Shown here: in pieces, positions 8,014 through 18,198 of the stretch | How positions within the stretch are numbered: position 1 is the stretch's first letter | Layout of the letters: every line of letters begins with the position of its first letter | Assembly (NCBI RefSeq): GCF_900087055.1 | Contig: NZ_LT575468.1 | Coordinates: 2,235,773-2,299,772 of the forward strand | Origin: Plesiomonas shigelloides | Lineage (GTDB): Bacteria; Pseudomonadota; Gammaproteobacteria; Enterobacterales; CAMTGL01 | DNA length: 64,000 nucleotides | Direction: 5' to 3' | The notes under the pieces: generated by a model | Databases searched by the model: none | What the model saw: only the letters and a program-made list of their open reading frames with translations | What the model was told of the DNA's origin: nothing | Translations under genes and position numbers: made by a program

Positions 8014-9882
8014 TTACTCGGTTTCTGCCATGTTACCGTATTTGATGTCAGCATCAGCGCGCAGGCTAGCCAGCATCGCTTCGAAGGTCACAGTCATATC
8101 GGCATTCAGCTGCTGCTGAGCGAAAATTTTCTCCAGCTCAGGATTTGGCGTGCTCTGCACACCCAGCAGTTCAACCAGAACTACATCCCCTTCGCCGTTT
8201 TCACTGATGCCATACGCCGGCTTGCCTTCGGCTGGTTTTGCTAAGCCAAACACAGTGTTAACCAGTTGCTGGTCTGGTGAATTACGCTGCAAAGTCTCTT
8301 CAGCGGCGAAAGTCACACCAGCGGCTTTCAGCGCTTCGTCACCTTTACCCGCACGCAGTTCAGTCAGCAGCTGTTCAGCTTGCTTACGAGCAGCCACTTG
8401 CGCCTTCTGGAACTTCAGCAGCTGAGCAATTTCAGCGCTAACTTGTTCAAACGGCTTACGCGCTTCCTCTTTGTGCTCAACCACACGCACCACAAAAGCG
8501 TGGCTGTCGTCGACAGAGATCACGTCAGAGTTGCTGTTACCGGCAATCAGATCATCACTGAAGATAGCTTTCGTCAGTGCAGGGAAGTTCAGTGCGGCAG
8601 GCACATCCTGCTGGCTGAACAAACCGGTTTCCTGAATCTTCAGGCCAGTTGCGCTGGCGACGTCATCCAGTGAGTCCGGATTTTCGAATGCTTTGTCGCT
8701 GGCTTTTTGCTGCAGAGCATAAAACTCGTCAGTCGCTTTGGTTTGACGCAGCTGCTTAGCCACTTCATCACGCACTTCAGACAGTGGGCGAACCTGCGCT
8801 GGCTGGATATCATCCAAACGAATGACATGATAACCAAACTGTGTTTTCACGATCCCAGAGATATCGCCTTTTGCCGCTAAGGCAAAAGCAGTTTGCTCAA
8901 ACTCTGGCGCCATCACGCCTTTTTCAATCCAGCCCAGATCGCCACCGTTACGGCCAGAGAACTTGTCTTCGGACTTGGTTTTGGCCAACGTCGCAAAGTC
9001 AGCACCTTGCTTAAGCTCGGTTTCGATTTCCTGCGCGGCTTTCTCGTTGCTAACCAGAATGTGGCTCAGCTTACGACGCTCAGGCTGGCTGAAGTGAGAT
9101 TTGTTGTCCTGATAGTACTGAGCAATCGCGGCATCATCGATTTTCACCGCGTCTTGCAGCGCTTTCGCATTCAGCTCTACATAACGAACTTTGACCTGCT
9201 CCGGTGACATGAAGCTGGTTGGATTCGCATCGTAATAGGCTTTCTCTTCCTGCTCAGTCACAGTTTGCTTGGCTTCCAGTGGCTTAACCGCCAAGGTAGC
9301 CAGACGCACCTTACGCTCTTGTGTCAGCAGGGCGAATGTTTGCTCGCTCTCTTTTGGCAGCACAAAGTCAGTCGCAGTAAAGGCTGACAGCAGTTGCTGG
9401 CGCACCATTTGCTGACGCATGTATTGGCTAAAAGAGTCCGGCGTAAAGCCAGCACGTTGGATCAGCTCCAGATACTGGGCATTATCAAAACGGCCGTCTT
9501 TTTGGAATTCAGGCATGTTGACGATGCTTTGCTTGATTTGATCATCACTGACACGCAGGTTCAGTTTTTTCGCATATTTATCAAGCAGCACGTCATCGAT
9601 CAGACGGTTCAGTACGTCTTTACGTACCATGTTCAGGTACTTAGGGTCTGCAGCTAAGGTATTGAAATTATCCCCGAGGCGTTGTTGTAAGTTATTACGC
9701 TCACTTTGATACGCCTGCTCGAACTGCTGGTTGGTAATTTCCTGGCCATCCACTTTAGCAACATAGTTGCCGGAGGAGCTGAGGAAGCCCTGCACACCGG
9801 TCAGAACGAACGACAGAATAATGATACCGAGCACAACTTTCAGCGCGATGCTATGTTGAGCGCTGCGCAATTTGTCCATCAT
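8014..9882 (-). CDS. ppiD: Periplasmic folding chaperone PpiD (SurA-like, parvulin domain)
   Basis: PpiD, 622 residues, is an inner-membrane-anchored periplasmic chaperone that meets proteins leaving the Sec translocon. One N-terminal membrane anchor (about residues 12-35, ALKVVLGIIILSFVLTG) is followed by a SurA-like chaperone region and a parvulin domain near residues 265-360 (RKLSHILVSNE through FGYHVIRLDDIQPA), then a long C-terminal region. The start MMDKLRSAQHSIALK matches the E. coli protein. E. coli PpiD has little or no prolyl isomerase activity, and the same is likely here. It lies downstream of hupB and upstream of ybaV, the conserved order. Confidence 0.97.
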   Translation of the reverse strand: MMDKLRSAQHSIALKVVLGIIILSFVLTGVQGFLSSSGNYVAKVDGQEITNQQFEQAYQSERNNLQQRLGDNFNTLAADPKYLNMVRKDVLNRLIDDVLLDKYAKKLNLRVSDDQIKQSIVNMPEFQKDGRFDNAQYLELIQRAGFTPDSFSQYMRQQMVRQQLLSAFTATDFVLPKESEQTFALLTQERKVRLATLAVKPLEAKQTVTEQEEKAYYDANPTSFMSPEQVKVRYVELNAKALQDAVKIDDAAIAQYYQDNKSHFSQPERRKLSHILVSNEKAAQEIETELKQGADFATLAKTKSEDKFSGRNGGDLGWIEKGVMAPEFEQTAFALAAKGDISGIVKTQFGYHVIRLDDIQPAQVRPLSEVRDEVAKQLRQTKATDEFYALQQKASDKAFENPDSLDDVASATGLKIQETGLFSQQDVPAALNFPALTKAIFSDDLIAGNSNSDVISVDDSHAFVVRVVEHKEEARKPFEQVSAEIAQLLKFQKAQVAARKQAEQLLTELRAGKGDEALKAAGVTFAAEETLQRNSPDQQLVNTVFGLAKPAEGKPAYGISENGEGDVVLVELLGVQSTPNPELEKIFAQQQLNADMTVTFEAMLASLRADADIKYGNMAETE

Positions 9883-10011
9883 GAGTTGACAATGCTCCGT
9901 CTTGTTACGCTGTCAAATAAGAAAAAAAGCGCATCATAGGATGCGCCTTGAAATCAGTGCCACTGTATGTTGGTTGTTAATTGACGCGCCAACACCCGGC
10001 ATTGAGATTAA

Positions 10012-10287
10012 TTAGCCATTAACGGCATCTTTCAGTGCTTTACCCGGACGGAACGCTGGCACTTTAGCAGCAGCGATGGCAATTTCCTTGCCTGTCTGTG
10101 GGTTACGACCAGTACGGGCTGCACGCTCACGCACGGCGAAAGTACCGAAACCTACCAGAGCCACATCATCACCGGCCTGCAGTGATTCGGTTACAGACTC
10201 AATTAAAGCATCTAACGCACGACCTGCTGCGGCTTTAGAAATGTCAGCATTCGCCGCAATCTTGTCAATCAGTTGAGACTTATTCAC
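10012..10287 (-). CDS. hupB: DNA-binding protein HU-beta
   Basis: HU-beta, 91 residues, a nucleoid protein that bends DNA as a homodimer or as a heterodimer with HU-alpha. Nearly identical to the E. coli protein: [20 protein letters not shown] at the start, the conserved [20 protein letters not shown] arm with the DNA-intercalating RNP, and KALKDAVNG at the end. It sits between lon and ppiD as in E. coli. A good terminator after lon means it is read from its own promoter in the 240 bases upstream. E. coli hupB is a known Lon substrate gene neighbour, which makes the broken lon next door worth noting. Confidence 0.98.
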   Translation of the reverse strand: MNKSQLIDKIAANADISKAAAGRALDALIESVTESLQAGDDVALVGFGTFAVRERAARTGRNPQTGKEIAIAAAKVPAFRPGKALKDAVNG

Positions 10288-10463
10288 TCTTCATCCCCTC
10301 TAAGAATCTCATATCGTGCCCGGTGATGTCCTTCAGGGCTACGATGGCGCTTTTATATCAGTCTTGATACTGCTTGGCAAGCTGACATCACGCCGGTCTG
10401 TTTAAGTTGCAAGCCACGTAGCACAAGGGCTGAGCAGCTTTGACTGTAATACGGTAACGGGAC

Positions 10464-10500
10464 AAAAAAAGACTGGCAAGGTCATCTGACCCTGCCAGTC
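10464..10500 (-). terminator. Terminator downstream of lon
   Basis: The stem GACTGGCA(A)GGTC / GACC(C)TGCCAGTC with a 4-base loop is followed on the minus strand by seven T residues. It lies 30 bases after the lon stop. Confidence 0.9.
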
Positions 10501-10529
10501 TCACATTTATCTACGCTTCTTGCAGCAGA

Positions 10530-12886
10530 TCACGCTTTCGCCGCTGGCAGCTCTGCGCCGAACGGGTTATTTTCCAGCGCCAGAGTCAGAACCTGATCAA
10601 TTTTGCTGACCGGATGGATCTGCAAATCGGCAATCACGTTCTCTGGGATCTCTTCCAGATCGCGACGGTTCTCTTCTGGGATCAGCACCACTTTCACGCC
10701 ACCACGGTGAGCGGCCAGCAGTTTCTCTTTCAAACCACCGATTGGCAGCACCTGACCACGCAAGGTGATCTCTCCCGTCATCGCCACATCAGCGCGTACC
10801 GGATTACCGGTCAAGCAAGATACCAGTGCGGTGCACATGGCAATACCAGCACTTGGACCGTCTTTTGGCGTTGCCCCTTCTGGCACGTGGACGTGGATAT
10901 CACGTTTTTCGTAGAAGTCTGGGTTAATGCCCAGCTTCTCGGCACGTGACCGCACCACGGTCATCGCGGCCTGAATGGATTCTTGCATCACCTCACCCAA
11001 CGAACCGGTATAGGTCAGCTTGCCTTTGCCCGGCATAGAGGCCGTTTCGATGGTCAGCAGATCGCCCCCCACTTCGGTCCACGCCAAACCGGTGACCTGA
11101 CCGATATGGTTTTCACCATCGGTGCGGCCATAATCAAAGCGCTGCACGCCCAAGTACTCTTTCAAGTTCTTGTCGTTGATGGTAATGCTCTTCAGGCTCT
11201 TATCCAGCAACAGGTTCTTCACCGCTTTACGGCACAGTTTGGAGATTTCACGCTCCAAGCTACGCACGCCGGCCTCACGGGTGTAGTAGCGAATAATGCC
11301 AATCAGGGCACTCTCTTCTACCGTCAGCTCGTTTGGCTTCAGCGCATTGCGCTCAATTTGTTTTGGCAGCAGATAGCGCTGAGCGATGTTCAGTTTCTCG
11401 TCTTCGGTATAACCAGACAGACGGATCACTTCCATACGATCCAGCAAAGGACCTGGGATGTTCATGGAGTTCGAGGTCGCCACAAACATCACATCGGACA
11501 AGTCGTAATCCACTTCCAGATAGTGATCGTTGAACGTTGAGTTCTGCTCTGGATCCAACACTTCCAGCAATGCCGAGGCCGGATCGCCACGCATGTCGGA
11601 CGCCATTTTGTCAATCTCATCCAGCAGGAACAGCGGGTTTTTCACGCCCACTTTGGCCATTTTCTGGATCAGCTTGCCCGGCATGGAGCCGATGTAAGTC
11701 CGACGGTGACCGCGGATCTCAGCTTCATCACGTACGCCGCCAAGCGCCATACGCACGTATTTACGGCCAGTCGCTTGCGCGATGGATTGCCCCAGAGAGG
11801 TTTTACCTACCCCTGGCGGACCAACCAGACACAGGATTGGACCTTTCACCTTGTTGATTCGGCTTTGTACCGCCAAATATTCCAGATGCGCTCTTTAACA
11901 CGTGCCAGACCGTAGTGGTCTTGATCCAGAATCTGTTGCGCTTTCGCCAGATCTTTTTTCACTTTGCTACGCTGATGCCAAGGCACCTGCAGCATCCAAT
12001 CAATGTAGCCGCGCACAACGGTGGCTTCGGCCGACATTGGTGACATCATTTTCAGCTTTTGCAGTTCGGCTTCGGTTTTTTCCTTCGCCTCTTTCGGCAT
12101 TTTTGCCGCATCGATCTTCTGCTTTAAGCCTTCAAATTCATCAGGAACATCTTCCATCTCGCCGAGTTCTTTCTGAATCGCTTTCATTTGCTCATTCAGA
12201 TAGTACTCACGCTGGCTCTTTTCCATCTGCTTTTTCACGCGGTTGCGAATACGCTTTTCCACTTGCAGCAGATCGATTTCAGATTCCATCATCGCCATCA
12301 GATATTCCAGACGCTCAGAGACGCTGGTAATTTCCAGCACCGCTTGCTTGTCTTTCATCTTCAATGGCATGTGCGCGGCAATGGTGTCCGCCAGACGCGC
12401 AGCATTGTCGATACCGGCCAGAGAAGTCAGCACCTCAGGCGGGATCTTTTTGTTCAATTTGATGTAGTTTTCAAACTGAGCGGTGGCGGTACGTACCAGC
12501 ACTTCCTGCTCAGCTTCGTCGACCGGCTGCGTCGTCAGGAAATCAACCTGCGCGACAAAAAACTCATCACTGTCAGATACCAAATTAATTTTGGCGCGCT
12601 GCTGACCTTCAACCAATACCTTAACGGTACCGTCAGGGAGTTTCAGCATCTGCAAGATGGTCGCAACCGTACCGACCGGATGCAGATCCGCCGCAGTCGG
12701 CTCCTCGGTGCTCGCATCTTTTTGCGCCACCAGCAGGACCTGCTTGTCATTTTCCATTGCTGCTTCTAAACAACGGATGGATTTTTCCCGCCCTACAAAC
12801 AGGGGAATGACCATATGCGGATATACCACCACATCACGCAACGGAAGAACGGGAACATCAATTCGCTCGGAACGCTCCAGGTTCAT
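10530..12886 (-). pseudogene. lon: ATP-dependent protease Lon, split by a one-base deletion
   Basis: Lon is the cytosolic AAA+ serine protease that removes misfolded and regulatory proteins. The restored product would be 785 residues: N-terminal substrate domain, coiled-coil, AAA+ module (Walker [10 protein letters not shown]) and protease domain ([11 protein letters not shown] with the catalytic Ser, and the following Lys). The frame from the ATG at 12886 runs normally to VKERI, then reads out of frame (WNIWRYKA) and stops at about 11846. The rest continues in the next frame from LAVQSRINK. Adding one G to the plus strand beside 11885 (giving CCAGG instead of CCAG) restores the conserved [14 protein letters not shown]. 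The lesion falls just before Walker A, so neither piece could be a working protease. It may be a true mutation or a sequencing error; all flanking sequence is intact. Confidence 0.93.
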
Positions 12887-12939
12887 AGAACTCTCTCTTA
12901 AAGACTTAGCTTCCGCCAAAATTTAGTTGTTATCTGAGT

Positions 12940-12967
12940 ATATGGGGACGGAAAAACCAGATTCAAC
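12940..12967 (-). promoter_or_regulatory. Sigma-32 heat-shock promoter of lon
   Basis: On the minus strand a -35 GTTGAAT (12961-12967) is followed by a 13-base spacer and a -10 CCCCATAT (12940-12947). This is the same arrangement as the known E. coli lon heat-shock promoter. It lies about 55 bases upstream of the lon ATG. Confidence 0.85.
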
Positions 12968-12990
12968 GTCTGACACTATAACTTAGTAAA

Positions 12991-13017
12991 GAAAAAGAGA
13001 AGGTTACCCTTCCCTCT
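12991..13017 (-). terminator. Probable terminator downstream of clpX
   Basis: Minus-strand stem AGAG(GG)AAGG / CCTTCTCT with a short loop and a two-base bulge, then a T-rich tract (TTTTTCTTT). It lies between the clpX stop and the lon promoter. The bulge makes it weaker than the other terminators here. Confidence 0.55.
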
Positions 13018-13069
13018 ATATTACGCTGTTTCTGCAGACATTTTCTGTCTAAATCACCGTCAAGCGGGA

Positions 13070-14344
13070 TTAATCTGCATTCGATGCCTGAGCTTCCGGT
13101 TTGGAATAAATCAGGATCGGTGAAGCGTTACCGTTAATAACCGCGTCGTTGATAACCACTTTCTCCACACCGCTCAATGTCGGCAGGTCATACATGGTAT
13201 CCAACAATACGGCTTCAACGATAGAGCGCAGACCACGCGCACCGGTTTTACGCGCCAGTGCTTTCTTCGCAATGGCGATCAGCGCATCTTGCTGGAATTC
13301 CAGCTGTACGCCTTCCAGATCAAACAGCGCTTGATACTGCTTGGTCAGTGCGTTCTTCGGCTCTTGCAGGATCTGAATCAGTGCCGCTTCATCCAGCTCA
13401 GTCAACGTGGCGACAACCGGCAGACGACCGATGAATTCCGGGATCAGACCAAACTTGATCAAATCTTCCGGCTCGACCTGAGTAAACAGCTCACTCAGAC
13501 CAATCTTGTCATCTTTACCTTTCACCTGCGCACCGAAACCGATACCCGTACCGGTATTCAGACGCTGCTCAACCACTTTATCTAAGCCAGCAAATGCACC
13601 GCCACAGATGAACAGGATCTTGGAGGTATCAACCTGCAAGAACTCCTGCTGTGGATGCTTACGACCACCTTGTGGTGGAACGGCCGCAACGGTACCTTCA
13701 ATCAGCTTCAGCAGGGCCTGCTGTACGCCTTCACCGGATACATCACGGGTGATTGACGGGTTGTCAGACTTACGGGAAATTTTGTCAATTTCATCGATGT
13801 AGACAATACCGCGCTGGGCTTTGGCCACATCGTAATCGCATTTTTGCAGCAATTTCTGGATGATGTTTTCTACGTCTTCACCCACATAACCGGCTTCGGT
13901 CAGTGTAGTGGCATCGGCCATGGTGAAAGGAACATCCAGCAAACGAGCCAGCGTTTCGGCCAGCAAAGTTTTACCACTACCGGTAGGACCGATCAGCAGG
14001 ATATTACTCTTGCCCAGTTCCACACCATTGTTGGTATCGCCATTACGCAGGCGCTTGTAGTGGTTATATACCGCAACAGCCAGAACTTTCTTGGCATGAT
14101 CCTGCCCAATCACGTAATCATTCAGATGGTTACGGATCTCGTGGGGAGTAGGCAGTGCACTGCGATCACGGCGTGGTGACAGTTCTTTGATCTCTTCGCG
14201 GATGATGTCGTTACACAGATCGACACATTCATCGCAGATATACACGGACGGCCCGGCAATCAGCTTGCGCACTTCATGCTGGCTCTTGCCGCAGAAGGAG
14301 CAATACAACAATTTGCCTGACCCGTCTTTGCGCTTATCTGTCAT
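13070..14344 (-). CDS. clpX: ATP-dependent Clp protease ATP-binding subunit ClpX
   Basis: ClpX, 424 residues, is the AAA+ unfoldase that feeds tagged proteins such as SsrA-marked chains to ClpP. The N-terminal zinc domain has Cys15, Cys18, Cys37 and Cys40. Walker A is GPTGSGKT at residues 119-126, Walker B is [10 protein letters not shown], and the pore loop GYVGED and the RKH loop (GGRKHPQQ) are intact. The ClpP-docking IGF loop is seen in the [11 protein letters not shown] stretch. It follows clpP by 83 bases, as in E. coli, and the two are probably co-transcribed from upstream of clpP. Lon lies downstream behind its own heat-shock promoter. Confidence 0.98.
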   Translation of the reverse strand: MTDKRKDGSGKLLYCSFCGKSQHEVRKLIAGPSVYICDECVDLCNDIIREEIKELSPRRDRSALPTPHEIRNHLNDYVIGQDHAKKVLAVAVYNHYKRLRNGDTNNGVELGKSNILLIGPTGSGKTLLAETLARLLDVPFTMADATTLTEAGYVGEDVENIIQKLLQKCDYDVAKAQRGIVYIDEIDKISRKSDNPSITRDVSGEGVQQALLKLIEGTVAAVPPQGGRKHPQQEFLQVDTSKILFICGGAFAGLDKVVEQRLNTGTGIGFGAQVKGKDDKIGLSELFTQVEPEDLIKFGLIPEFIGRLPVVATLTELDEAALIQILQEPKNALTKQYQALFDLEGVQLEFQQDALIAIAKKALARKTGARGLRSIVEAVLLDTMYDLPTLSGVEKVVINDAVINGNASPILIYSKPEAQASNAD

Positions 14345-14427
14345 TCGTAAACCTCTTATCGGGGCTCAGCCCCGGAACCTGATAAACCTGTTTTCAGTGT
14401 ATATCAGCCCCCGGAATGTTGCCGCTA

Positions 14428-15051
14428 TTACTCGCGATGGCTGAGTACTGCATCAACCAGACCATATTCCACCGCTTCTTCAGCCGACATGAAATTATCG
14501 CGGTCAGTATCGCGTTCAATTTTGTCCAGTGGCTGTCCGGTATGCGCGGCCAGCATTTCATTCAGTTTCTGTTTGGTTTTCAGAATCTCTTGCGCATGGA
14601 TCTGAATGTCAGAAGCTTGTCCCTGGAAACCGCCCAGAGGCTGGTGGATCATAACGCGGCCATTCGGTAAACAGAAGCGTTTCCCTTTAGCACCACCGGC
14701 TAACAGGAATGCGCCCATCGAACAGGCCTGTCCCATACATACGGTGCTCACGTCTGGCTTGATGAACTGCATGGTGTCATAGATAGACATACCGGCAGTC
14801 ACCGAGCCACCTGGTGAGTTGATGTACAGGTAGATATCTTTTTCCGGATTCTCTGACTCAAGGAACAGCAGCTGAGCCACGATCAGGTTCGCCATATGAT
14901 CTTCCACCTGACCGGTCATAAAAATGACGCGCTCTTTTAGCAGGCGGGAATAGATATCATAGGAGCGTTCGCCGCGTGATGTCTGCTCAACAACCATCGG
15001 CACTAAAGCCATACGGGTGGTGAAATCATCCTGTTTTGCGTTGTATGACAT
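14428..15051 (-). CDS. clpP: ATP-dependent Clp protease proteolytic subunit ClpP
   Basis: ClpP, 207 residues, forms the 14-mer serine protease chamber that works with ClpX or ClpA. The catalytic triad is Ser111 ([11 protein letters not shown]), His136 (VMIHQPLGG) and Asp185 (ERDTDRDN). The first 14 or so residues are the usual self-cleaved propeptide before [10 protein letters not shown]. Length and motifs match the E. coli enzyme. It lies between tig and clpX. A strong terminator after tig means clpP starts from its own promoter in the 100-base gap. Confidence 0.98.
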   Translation of the reverse strand: MSYNAKQDDFTTRMALVPMVVEQTSRGERSYDIYSRLLKERVIFMTGQVEDHMANLIVAQLLFLESENPEKDIYLYINSPGGSVTAGMSIYDTMQFIKPDVSTVCMGQACSMGAFLLAGGAKGKRFCLPNGRVMIHQPLGGFQGQASDIQIHAQEILKTKQKLNEMLAAHTGQPLDKIERDTDRDNFMSAEEAVEYGLVDAVLSHRE

Positions 15052-15067
15052 TGCCTTCTCCCCATAG

Positions 15068-15101
15068 AAAAATGGCCCGAGTGATGCTTCACCCGAGCCA
15101 T
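15068..15101 (-). terminator. Terminator downstream of tig
   Basis: A 13-bp minus-strand stem (ATGGCTCGGGTGA with TCACTCGGGCCAT, two G-U pairs) has a 4-base loop and is followed by TTTTT. It separates tig from clpP. Confidence 0.88.
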
Positions 15102-15153
15102 AGATAGCAGAAGAGCCGAAATTAAGTCAAATACTTAGGTCGGCCCATAGTTC

Positions 15154-16458
15154 TTAGGCTGCCGGTGCTTGGTTCATCAGCTCATCAAAAGTTGCTGCTT
15201 TTTCAGAAACTTTTGCTTTTGCCAGAACGGCATCAATTGCTTGTTCTTCCAGAGCAACATTGCGCATGTTGTTCATCAGTTCTTCGTTCTTCTCGTAGTA
15301 AGCAACGACTTCTGATGGATCTTCGTATGCGGAAGCCATGTCAGCGATCAGTGCTTTAACGCGCTCATCATCAGCCTTCAGTTCGCTGGACTTGATTACT
15401 TCACCCAGCAGCAGGCCGATTTGTACGCGACGACGAGCTTGTTCTTCGAACAGTTCACGTGGCAGTTCGAATGCTTTGTTAGCCTGAGCACCGAAACGCT
15501 GAGCCGCTTGCTGACGCAGAACATCAATCTCACCATCGATCAGAGCAGCAGGAATGTCAAACTGGTTTGCTTCCAGCAGACCTTCCAGAACCTGAGTCTT
15601 CACGCGGTTTTTCACTGCGTTGGTCAGTTCACGGGTCATGTTCTTACGGATTTCAGCCTTCAGGCCTTCCACAGAACCGTCCGCTACACCGAAACGCTGA
15701 ACGAACTCTGCAGTCAGTTCTGGCAGTTCACGCTCTTCAACTTGCTTCAGAACGATAGCGAACTGAGCAACTTTACCTTTCAGGTTTTCAGCGTGGTATT
15801 CAGCTGGGAAAGTCACTTCGATAGTGAACTCTTCGCCCGCTTTGTGACCTACGATACCTTCTTCGAAGCCAGGAATCATACGGCCCTGGCCCATTGCCAG
15901 TACGAAATCAGTCGCTTTACCGCCTTCGAATACTTCGCCGTCTACAGAGCCGGTGAAATCGATGGTTACGCGGTCTTCAGCTTCTGCAGCGCGATCAGCT
16001 GCTTTCCAAGTCGCTTGCTGCTTACGCAGAACGTCGATCATGTTGTCAACGTCAGCGTCGGTCACTTCAACTACCGGCTTCTCAACTACGATAGATTCCA
16101 GACCCTGCAGAGCGATCTCTGGGTACACTTCAAAAGTAGCAGTAAAAGTGAAATCCTGACCTTCAGTCGCTTCACCTGGAACGAAAGTTGGCGCGCCAGC
16201 CGGATTTACTTTCTCTTTGATGATAGCTTCGATGAAGTTGCGTTGCATTGCTTCACCCAGTACATCTTGGCGTACGGACTGACCATAGCGCTTGGCTACC
16301 AGGCTCATCGGTACTTTACCCTTACGGAAGCCATCTACACGTACGTTCTTTGCAACGCGCTGCAGTTCGTTACGAACAGCAGTTTCAATAGCATCAGCTG
16401 CTACAGTGATGGTCATGCGGCGCTCAAGGCCTTGAGTAGTCTCAACGGAAACTTGCAT
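15154..16458 (-). CDS. tig: Trigger factor, ribosome-associated chaperone
   Basis: Trigger factor, 434 residues, meets nascent chains at the ribosome exit tunnel. The N-terminal ribosome-binding domain holds the signature GFRKGKVP (about residues 44-51). A central FKBP-type prolyl isomerase domain follows ([17 protein letters not shown] through [11 protein letters not shown], about residues 150-230), then the helical C-terminal arms and an Ala/Glu-rich tail ending NQAPAA. Size is standard (E. coli 432). It is the first gene of the conserved tig-clpP-clpX-lon block and has about 470 bases of upstream space. Confidence 0.98.
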   Translation of the reverse strand: MQVSVETTQGLERRMTITVAADAIETAVRNELQRVAKNVRVDGFRKGKVPMSLVAKRYGQSVRQDVLGEAMQRNFIEAIIKEKVNPAGAPTFVPGEATEGQDFTFTATFEVYPEIALQGLESIVVEKPVVEVTDADVDNMIDVLRKQQATWKAADRAAEAEDRVTIDFTGSVDGEVFEGGKATDFVLAMGQGRMIPGFEEGIVGHKAGEEFTIEVTFPAEYHAENLKGKVAQFAIVLKQVEERELPELTAEFVQRFGVADGSVEGLKAEIRKNMTRELTNAVKNRVKTQVLEGLLEANQFDIPAALIDGEIDVLRQQAAQRFGAQANKAFELPRELFEEQARRRVQIGLLLGEVIKSSELKADDERVKALIADMASAYEDPSEVVAYYEKNEELMNNMRNVALEEQAIDAVLAKAKVSEKAATFDELMNQAPAA

Positions 16459-16929
16459 CTTTTACCTCAAAAAAATCCTCAGTGCTCGGAATTGCTGAGC
16501 GGTGTGGTTGTAGCGTTACACTCAATAAAACTCAACGACACAATCAGTCGCCGAACACAACCGATATATCCTGTTATCGGAACATCCCGAGTACAGTTTG
16601 GAAAACTAGACGGGGCATTATAGCGGTGCTAGGGGGGGGAGTCGAGTTAACAGAGGGCAACAGATGTGCTTGCGCTCAATTTTCCCGCAACCTGTCGCAG
16701 TTTAATTGTCTGTAAACTTGTCTAAACGCATCAGTTATTAACACGCAGAGGGAATGTGAATATCAGATACACTGTGATTTACAGAAATTAACGGTTTATC
16801 TCTGCTGTTCTGTGCATATTCACTGAGCGTTATCGCTGCACCATTGGTATAAAAAACCCCGCGGTAATAAGCGGGGTTTCCAAAACTGTATGCTCGCGCT
16901 AACAGCCACCAAGAAAGAAAAAATTATTC
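16459..16929. other. Intergenic region upstream of tig
   Basis: 470 bases. It should carry the tig promoter (minus strand) and holds the L,D-transpeptidase terminator at its far end. A run of eight G residues lies at 16632-16639. No gene was found; short frames lack coding character. Confidence 0.5.
16851..16879 (-). terminator. Terminator downstream of the L,D-transpeptidase gene
   Basis: Stem AAACCCCGC / GCGGGGTTT with an 8-base loop, followed on the minus strand by T residues. It lies 51 bases past the gene. Confidence 0.85.
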
Positions 16930-17865
16930 TCAGTTGCTTTCGCCTGCGGTCACATTCACTGGGATACCAGAGCGACGCGCCACTTCTTTCTCAGCATCAG
17001 TGCTGTTAGTTAGTGGGCTCAGAATGAAAGATTGAACCGGCTTGGTGAATGGGATCACCATAGTCTGTGGGTCATCGCTTTCATTCTTAGACAGCGGCTG
17101 GTGTACTTCGATATAACGCTGGCCATTTGGCTCGACAGAAACTTTGATTGGCTCGTTCACCACCTGCACACGGGTACCTACTGGTACGGTGTTGAACAGG
17201 GTTTCGATGTCATCTGGGCGCAGACGGATGCAGCCGGCGCTCACGCGCATGCCGATACCGAAGTTAGCGTTAGTGCCGTGAATCAGGTATTCGCCTTTAC
17301 CGTGCGCCAAACGCAGGGCAAACAGACCCATTGGGTTTTCTGGACCGGCCGGTACTACGGCTGGCAAGGAGATACCTTGGGCTGCGTACTCTTTACGAGT
17401 ATTCGCTGTTGGCGTCCACGTAGGGTTTGCACGCTTGGAGATGATGCTGGTCACCATGGTTGGTGTCGAGCGGCCCACACGGCCGATACCAATTGGGTAA
17501 ACCTCAACGGTATTAGAGCCTTTTGGATAGTAGAACAGACGCAGTTCTGCCAAGTTAAGAACGATACCTTCACGTGGCGTATCTGGCAGCAGCATCTGAG
17601 TTGGGATACGCAGGGTCATCCCTTTTTGTGGCAGGAACGGATCCACATCAGGATTCGCTTCCAACATCGCAATCAGACCTACTTGATAACGTGCGGCAAT
17701 CGCTTCGAGCGACTCACCGTTACCTGGAACAACATAGGTTTCTTCAGTACCAACCAGACGGCTACCCGCTGGCGGCAAAGGATAAGACGCAGCCAGTGCC
17801 GAAGGCACTGTCATCATTGCCAGCGCAGACACCAGCAGGCCGGCAAATACACGAACAGCTTTCAT
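16930..17865 (-). CDS. L,D-transpeptidase with LysM domain (ErfK/YbiS/YcfS family)
   Basis: A 311-residue periplasmic L,D-transpeptidase of the group that links Braun lipoprotein to peptidoglycan or makes 3-3 crosslinks. It has a signal peptide (about residues 1-25, ending SALA), a LysM domain (about 41-90, TYVVPGNGESLEAIAARYQV) and a YkuD catalytic domain (about 98-235). The active-site signature has His196 (HGTNANFGIG) and Cys212 (SAGCIRL). The ATG at 17865 is preferred over an upstream TTG because the signal peptide then starts properly. It matches LdtA/B/C (ErfK, YbiS, YcfS) in layout; which of these it replaces cannot be said. A terminator follows, so it is a single-gene unit. Confidence 0.92.
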   Translation of the reverse strand: MKAVRVFAGLLVSALAMMTVPSALAASYPLPPAGSRLVGTEETYVVPGNGESLEAIAARYQVGLIAMLEANPDVDPFLPQKGMTLRIPTQMLLPDTPREGIVLNLAELRLFYYPKGSNTVEVYPIGIGRVGRSTPTMVTSIISKRANPTWTPTANTRKEYAAQGISLPAVVPAGPENPMGLFALRLAHGKGEYLIHGTNANFGIGMRVSAGCIRLRPDDIETLFNTVPVGTRVQVVNEPIKVSVEPNGQRYIEVHQPLSKNESDDPQTMVIPFTKPVQSFILSPLTNSTDAEKEVARRSGIPVNVTAGESN

Positions 17866-18198
17866 TGATGACCCCAAAAGAGCCTAGTTTCATATCAGTA
17901 TGGACAATCCATACCATATGGCTAGTGCGAAATTAACAAGATTGTAACCAGAGGCGTAGCATAGGATCAGACCTGAACCGGTCTGCGGCTAACAACATCA
18001 GGGGCACATATTAAATTATGTCTACAAAAAACAATAAACCTTTTGTTCAGATTTTTTTGATCTTTGCTTTTACATCATGTGATTACGCAACACTGCGCCC
18101 CTATCCGGCCTAACCGACGTAAAAAAGCCCGCTAAGCGGGCTTTTTGTATCTCTGATCCACTGAATCAGAAGGATTAATCAGTACAACCTGACATCAA
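17866..18198. other. Intergenic region upstream of the L,D-transpeptidase gene
   Basis: 333 bases, holding the presumed transpeptidase promoter and, at 18122-18146, the terminator of the symporter gene. Nothing else was recognised. Confidence 0.5.
18122..18146. terminator. Terminator downstream of the DAACS symporter gene
   Basis: An 11-bp stem AAAAAGCCCGC / GCGGGCTTTTT with a 3-base loop TAA. It is symmetric, so works in both directions; the minus-strand symporter gene is the obvious user. Confidence 0.88.

Noticed and set aside
15421-16623. 400-codon open frame opposite tig
   Set aside because: It lies antisense to trigger factor, is rich in Phe, Cys and Ser as expected from the reverse of a highly expressed gene, and has no ribosome site.
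16632-16639. Run of eight G residues as a phase-variation tract
   Set aside because: It lies in intergenic DNA outside any open frame and more than 150 bases upstream of the tig start, so there is nothing obvious for it to switch.
17032-17868. 278-codon open frame opposite the L,D-transpeptidase gene
   Set aside because: Antisense to a gene with clear catalytic motifs; Trp/His-rich composition typical of a reverse-strand artefact.
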